Origin: Streptomyces lydicus
GTDB lineage: Bacteria; Actinomycetota; Actinomycetes; Streptomycetales; Streptomycetaceae
Direction of reading: 5' to 3'
DNA: 64,000 bases
Assembly (NCBI RefSeq): GCF_000717345.1
Contig: NZ_JNZA01000002.1
Span: 257,701-321,700 of the forward strand
The position numbers were made by a program, and so were the translations under genes. This document shows positions 60,980-64,000 of this stretch, piece by piece. The notes beneath the pieces were generated by a model that searched no databases, was not told the DNA's origin, and saw only the letters and a list, made by a program, of their open reading frames with translations. Position 1 is the first letter of the stretch. Every line of letters begins with the position of its first letter.

Positions 60980-61699
60980 CTAGCACTCCTCGCATTCTTC
61001 GAATTCCTCGAAAACCATTCCCCAGAACGGCGATTCATCGACCGTCGCGTCGTGGCGGCGCATGCGCGTACGCAGCGCCGCCGCGGCGACGTGTGCGACC
61101 GCCTCGTCGTCCGATCCCAGCTCGTCCGCCCGCGCGGCTATCAGCCCGAGATGGACGGCCAGGTCCGGCAGTGACCAGGCCGCGGCGCCTTTGTAACCGG
61201 AGCCGTGGTCCCAGCCGTTGGGGTCGTAGTGGTCGATGCCGCCGCTGCCGGCGTCGAGCATCAGCATCTGGTCGCCCCAGGTGCCGATCGAGAAGCAGAA
61301 GTTCACCGGGGGCGAGTCGTCGTCCGGGTAGCGGTTGCCGTACAACTCGTCGGCGTCGAAAGCGTGCAGCGCCTCGCCGTCGTCCGCCCGCAGGTGCGTG
61401 GTGTCGAAGCCGATGACGCCGATCATCACCGCGGGAAATCCGACGGTGGTCAGGAACTCCCGTGTTTCGGCGTGGGTCAGCTCCTCGGGCAGCTCGGACT
61501 CGGCCGGCCGCCACAGGGCGTCCGCCCCGAACCGGGCCGCCAGCCAGGCCGCGTCCGGCACCAGCGGTGCGTCCTCGGCCGCCGCCCCGCCGGTGCCGCT
61601 CGCCTCCGGGCTTCCCATCGCCCCCGTGGGCCCGGTCGCCCCCGTGGTGCCGGTCGCCCCGGTCGTGCCCGGCAGCCCGGGCGTCACCGTCTCCGTCAT
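60980..61699 (-). CDS. SUKH-type (SUKH-4-like) protein with N-terminal collagen-like repeat
   Basis: 239 residues. Residues about 8-30 are collagen-like Gly-X-Y repeats (LPGTTGATGTTGATGPTGAM). The rest (about 45-210) resembles the SUKH-4 immunity fold: HAETREFLTTVGFPAVMIGVIGFDTTHL, NFCFSIGTWGDQMLMLDAGSGGIDHYDP and the helical end. SUKH proteins neutralise polymorphic toxins or are solitary. It ends in an acidic EEFEECEEC tail with two Cys. ATG at 61699 after GGGGAGCGAAACG; the frame is open to 61786. No toxin gene lies within the window. Confidence 0.7.
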   Translation of the reverse strand: MTETVTPGLPGTTGATGTTGATGPTGAMGSPEASGTGGAAAEDAPLVPDAAWLAARFGADALWRPAESELPEELTHAETREFLTTVGFPAVMIGVIGFDTTHLRADDGEALHAFDADELYGNRYPDDDSPPVNFCFSIGTWGDQMLMLDAGSGGIDHYDPNGWDHGSGYKGAAAWSLPDLAVHLGLIAARADELGSDDEAVAHVAAAALRTRMRRHDATVDESPFWGMVFEEFEECEEC

Positions 61700-61782
61700 C
61701 GTTTCGCTCCCCCGCGTAGCGAGCGGCGAGCTCCGCCGCTCTCCCTGCACACAGCAGACCACAGGGGTCTGACAACGCGGCT

Positions 61783-62958
61783 TCACCAGTCGATGCGGTA
61801 GCCCGTCAGCCAGTTGTCGGCGCCCGCGCCGCTGCCGCGCTCGGCACCCTCCGGGCGGGAGGGACGGCCGGTGCCCGCAGCGGTGAGCTTGGCCATGCCG
61901 GCGCTGGCCGCGACGACCTTCTCCACCCGGTCCCTGCGCAGCTTCTCGTACGCGCTGAAGGCGCTCCGCGGGTCGGGCTGGTCACGCAGGCACTTGGCCA
62001 GCACGACGCCGTCCTCGATGGCCATGGACGCGCCCTGTGCGGCGTTGGGCGCGGCGGCGTGCGCGGCGTCGCCGAGCACGACCATGGTGTCGGTGTGCCA
62101 GGTCGGCGTGGTGGCGATGTCGTACGCGTTGGAGGCGATGATCCGGTCACCGGTGGCGCGGACGAGAGTGGCGGCCACCGTGTCGTCGTCGGCGAAGAGC
62201 CCGGCGACCCGGGTGCGCCAGGCGTCGGGAGGGGTCGCCGGGAGGGCGGTGCGGTCCAGTTCCGTGCCGGGGACGTTGGCGAACCACCAGACCTCGCCGT
62301 CGGGGGCGCGGGTGCATCCGAAGAAGGCCCGCTTGCCGAAGATCATGGTGTAGGTGTCCGGCGAGAGCGGGACGTCCGCGGCGTCCCGGGTGTAGCCGCA
62401 GACCGTGTTCTGGCCGGTGTAGCGAGGCTGCGGCGCGGCGGGGTCGATGAGGGTACGGGTGACGGAGTGCAGGCCGTCCGCGCCGATGAGGAGGTCGCCC
62501 TCGGCGCTGCTGCCGTCGGCGAAGGTGGCGACCACCCGCTTCCCGCCGGCCGTGGCCACGGTTTCCGCTCCGACCAGCCGCTTCCCGTGCCGTACCGGTA
62601 TCCCGCGGCGTGCCGCCTCGGCGTGCAGCACCTGGTAGAGGGTGGCCCGCCGCAGGGTGCGCGGGCCGAGGCCGTCACCCTGTTCGGTGCCCGCGATGGG
62701 GCGCTCGCCCAGGCGTACGCCGTCGTTGCCGTGGAACTCCACCCGCTGGGCCGGGAAGGAGCTGTCGACGACGGGGCCGTGTGCGTCGATCACCCGCAGC
62801 GCTTCCAGGCCGTTGGCGAAGACGATGAGGAAGGCGCCGACGTCGTCCGCGCCGGTCGGGTACGCCTCGAAGACCTCCGAGGTGATGCCCGCCTTCTGCA
62901 GGGCCATCGCGGTCACCGCCCCCGCGATGCCGCCTCCGATGATCAGGGCTTTGGTCAT
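61783..62958 (-). CDS. FAD-dependent monooxygenase (PHBH/tetracycline-hydroxylase-like)
   Basis: 391 residues. FAD-binding start ALIIGGGIAGAVTAMALQKAG, then DLLIGADGLHSVTRTLIDP (DG motif) and VVLGDAAHAAAPNAAQGASMAIEDG (GD motif, ribityl-binding). These are group A flavin monooxygenases that hydroxylate aromatic or antibiotic molecules with NAD(P)H. The sequence is nearest to the family often described as FAD-dependent oxidoreductase in Streptomyces; substrate unknown, antibiotic modification possible. ATG at 62958. Its upstream region (262 bp) is shared with the divergent methyltransferase. Confidence 0.87.
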   Translation of the reverse strand: MTKALIIGGGIAGAVTAMALQKAGITSEVFEAYPTGADDVGAFLIVFANGLEALRVIDAHGPVVDSSFPAQRVEFHGNDGVRLGERPIAGTEQGDGLGPRTLRRATLYQVLHAEAARRGIPVRHGKRLVGAETVATAGGKRVVATFADGSSAEGDLLIGADGLHSVTRTLIDPAAPQPRYTGQNTVCGYTRDAADVPLSPDTYTMIFGKRAFFGCTRAPDGEVWWFANVPGTELDRTALPATPPDAWRTRVAGLFADDDTVAATLVRATGDRIIASNAYDIATTPTWHTDTMVVLGDAAHAAAPNAAQGASMAIEDGVVLAKCLRDQPDPRSAFSAYEKLRRDRVEKVVAASAGMAKLTAAGTGRPSRPEGAERGSGAGADNWLTGYRIDW

Positions 62959-63220
62959 GCCGTTGCTTCCCCCCACTCGGGCCGCCGGCCGGGTCACAGC
63001 CGACGGCGTCGCGGCCCCGGTGGCCGCACCGTCCACCTTGGCCCCGACGCTCCGTAAGATCCAGCCCGCCCCCTTCCCCGGCGCGGGGCGCGGCCGCGGA
63101 CGGCCGGTTCTGCTGCCCGGGGGCCTTGTGGAGGTGGGGAGTTCCGACCTGACCGGTCGCACGGCTGCTCGGTCACACGTTCTTGAAACGCGGGCCCTCC
63201 CCTGCCGCTACGGTCTCCGG

Positions 63221-63868
63221 GTGACCGAACTCGACACCGTGCACGCCACCCGCGAGGCATACGACGCCATCGCCGCCACCTACGCGCAGATGTTCCACGA
63301 CTCCGTGCGCGACCGCCCGTTGGAACGCGCCCTCCTGAGTGCCTTCGCGGAGCTGGTGCGGACGAACGGCGGCGGCGCGGTCGCGGACCTCGGCTGCGGA
63401 CCGGGCCACCTCACCGCTCATCTTCACGGGCTGGGCCTGCATGCCTTCGGCGTCGACGCCTCCCCCGTCATGATCGAGCTCGCTCGCGAAGCCAACCCCG
63501 GGCTGCGGTTCGAGGTCGGCTCGATGGCCGCGCTGGACATCGAGGACGGCGCGCTCGGCGGGGTGCTCTCGCGGTGGTCCGTCATCCACACCCCGCCGCA
63601 GGACCTGCCCGCCATCTTGGCCGAGATCGCCCGGGTCCTGGCTCCCGGCGGGCACCTGTTGATCGAATTCCCTGCCACTGACGGCCCCCACTGCGAGACG
63701 CAGTCCTACGACCACGCGGTGGTGACGGCCTACCGCTGGTCCCCCGACCGCCTCGCCGAGCTCCTGCGCGATCAGGGACTGGCGGAGTCGGCCCGTCTGG
63801 TGATCGAGCCGAAGCCCACGGACCAACGGCAGTTCCAGGAAGTCCAGCTCCTCGCGCGGAAGGCGTAG
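63221..63868 (+). CDS. Class I SAM-dependent methyltransferase
   Basis: 215 residues. YDAIAATYAQMFHDSVRDRPLER is the common N-terminal segment. VADLGCGPGHLTAHLHGLGL is the SAM loop (motif I), GVDASPVMIELAREANPGLRFEVGSM the acidic strand and following region, and LAPGGHLLIEFPA the post-I strand. It resembles Methyltransf_11/25 enzymes modifying small molecules. GTG start at 63221; no strong ribosome site, so a leaderless message is possible. Divergent from the FAD monooxygenase, which suggests joint control. Confidence 0.88.
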   Translation: MTELDTVHATREAYDAIAATYAQMFHDSVRDRPLERALLSAFAELVRTNGGGAVADLGCGPGHLTAHLHGLGLHAFGVDASPVMIELAREANPGLRFEVGSMAALDIEDGALGGVLSRWSVIHTPPQDLPAILAEIARVLAPGGHLLIEFPATDGPHCETQSYDHAVVTAYRWSPDRLAELLRDQGLAESARLVIEPKPTDQRQFQEVQLLARKA

Positions 63869-63919
63869 ACCGAGGAATCACTCGGTCGGTCGCGTGACCG
63901 CGTCGGCTCGGATCGTTGA

Positions 63920-64000
63920 TCTCCCCCCACCCCCGAACCCCCCCCCCGCCCCCTCCCCCGAAGGGGGAGGAGGGGGAGGAGGCGGGGGGAAGCCTTCCGC
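63920..64000. terminator. Low-complexity C/G-rich end region with hairpin
   Basis: CCTCCCCC (63952-63959), GAA, GGGGGAGG (63963-63970) form a short hairpin after the methyltransferase gene; the flanking C- and G-runs make the exact folding unsure. A CTCGGTCGG element near 63884 resembles a half TetR operator. Window ends here. Confidence 0.5.

Noticed and set aside
63900..64000. C- and G-runs at the end of the window considered as a telomere-like or satellite repeat
   Set aside because: There is a simple hairpin and homopolymer-like runs, but no repeat unit and no palindrome ladder as in Streptomyces telomeres.

Overview
The window looks like part of a Streptomyces (or very close Streptomycetaceae) chromosome. 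GC content is very high, GTG and TTG starts are frequent, genes are dense and often overlap by four bases (ATGA or GTGA), and several families typical of the genus are present: a fused LysX, family 2B encapsulins, an egtABCD cluster, sigma-B-type stress genes and Tat-exported hydrolases. I saw no tRNA, rRNA, transposase, integrase, phage gene or CRISPR array, so this appears to be ordinary chromosome with several accessory metabolic islands.

Layout. 1-7,007: end of a phytase-like esterase, a Pro/Gly-rich membrane protein, an acetyl xylan esterase, then a xylose locus (xylA and divergent xylB, followed by a ROK regulator). The acetyl xylan esterase converges on xylA across a shared terminator, which suggests a xylan-use neighbourhood. 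7,174-10,104: two tandem family 2B encapsulin shell genes with a cyclic-nucleotide-binding-like insertion and no recognisable cargo gene beside them. 10,349-18,258: secreted amidase, phosphodiester glycosidase, a tiny membrane protein, an L,D-transpeptidase-like lipoprotein without its catalytic domain, lysX (lysyl-phosphatidylglycerol synthase fused to lysyl-tRNA synthetase) and a CDF cation exporter; most of these concern the cell envelope. 18,474-23,595: stress and partner-switching genes (STAS antagonist, MarR, SpoIIE-type phosphatase, small hydrophobic protein, CsbD, RsbW-like ATPase, DUF1206, PRC-barrel).

23,735-30,912: a tightly coupled catabolic operon (polyol-type MFS transporter, two FGGY kinases, a histidine phosphatase and a 2-hydroxyacid dehydrogenase) read divergently from a DeoR regulator. 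30,938-37,525: thioesterase, LysR regulator, class III CoA-transferase, enoyl-CoA hydratase, a genuine-looking acetoacetate decarboxylase, 3-hydroxyacyl-CoA dehydrogenase and a glutaryl-CoA-dehydrogenase-like enzyme, all on one strand. Together they could take a short-chain or dicarboxylic acid through acetoacetyl-CoA to acetone. 37,640-41,670: secreted protease, NlpC/P60-like protein, a large TPM-like membrane protein and a small secreted protein. 41,679-45,015: a quinone oxidoreductase with a probable heteromeric acyl-CoA dehydrogenase pair behind a TetR-like operator. 45,227-52,056: XRE/MmyB regulator, GH18 hydrolase, a coiled-coil protein of unknown role, a RibD-like reductase, an HxlR regulator and an aminotransferase.

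52,370-56,709: egtABCD, ergothioneine biosynthesis, with a promoter candidate and a very clear terminator. 56,855-63,868: two exported phospholipase-C-like proteins flanking a trypsin-like protease, DUF2165, a collagen-like/SUKH-type protein, an FAD monooxygenase and a methyltransferase; the window ends in low-complexity C/G-rich DNA.

The items I would look at first are the cargo-less encapsulin pair, the two-kinase/phosphatase/dehydrogenase operon and the putative acetone-forming operon. All functional statements come from reading the sequence and from knowledge of families; no search was run.
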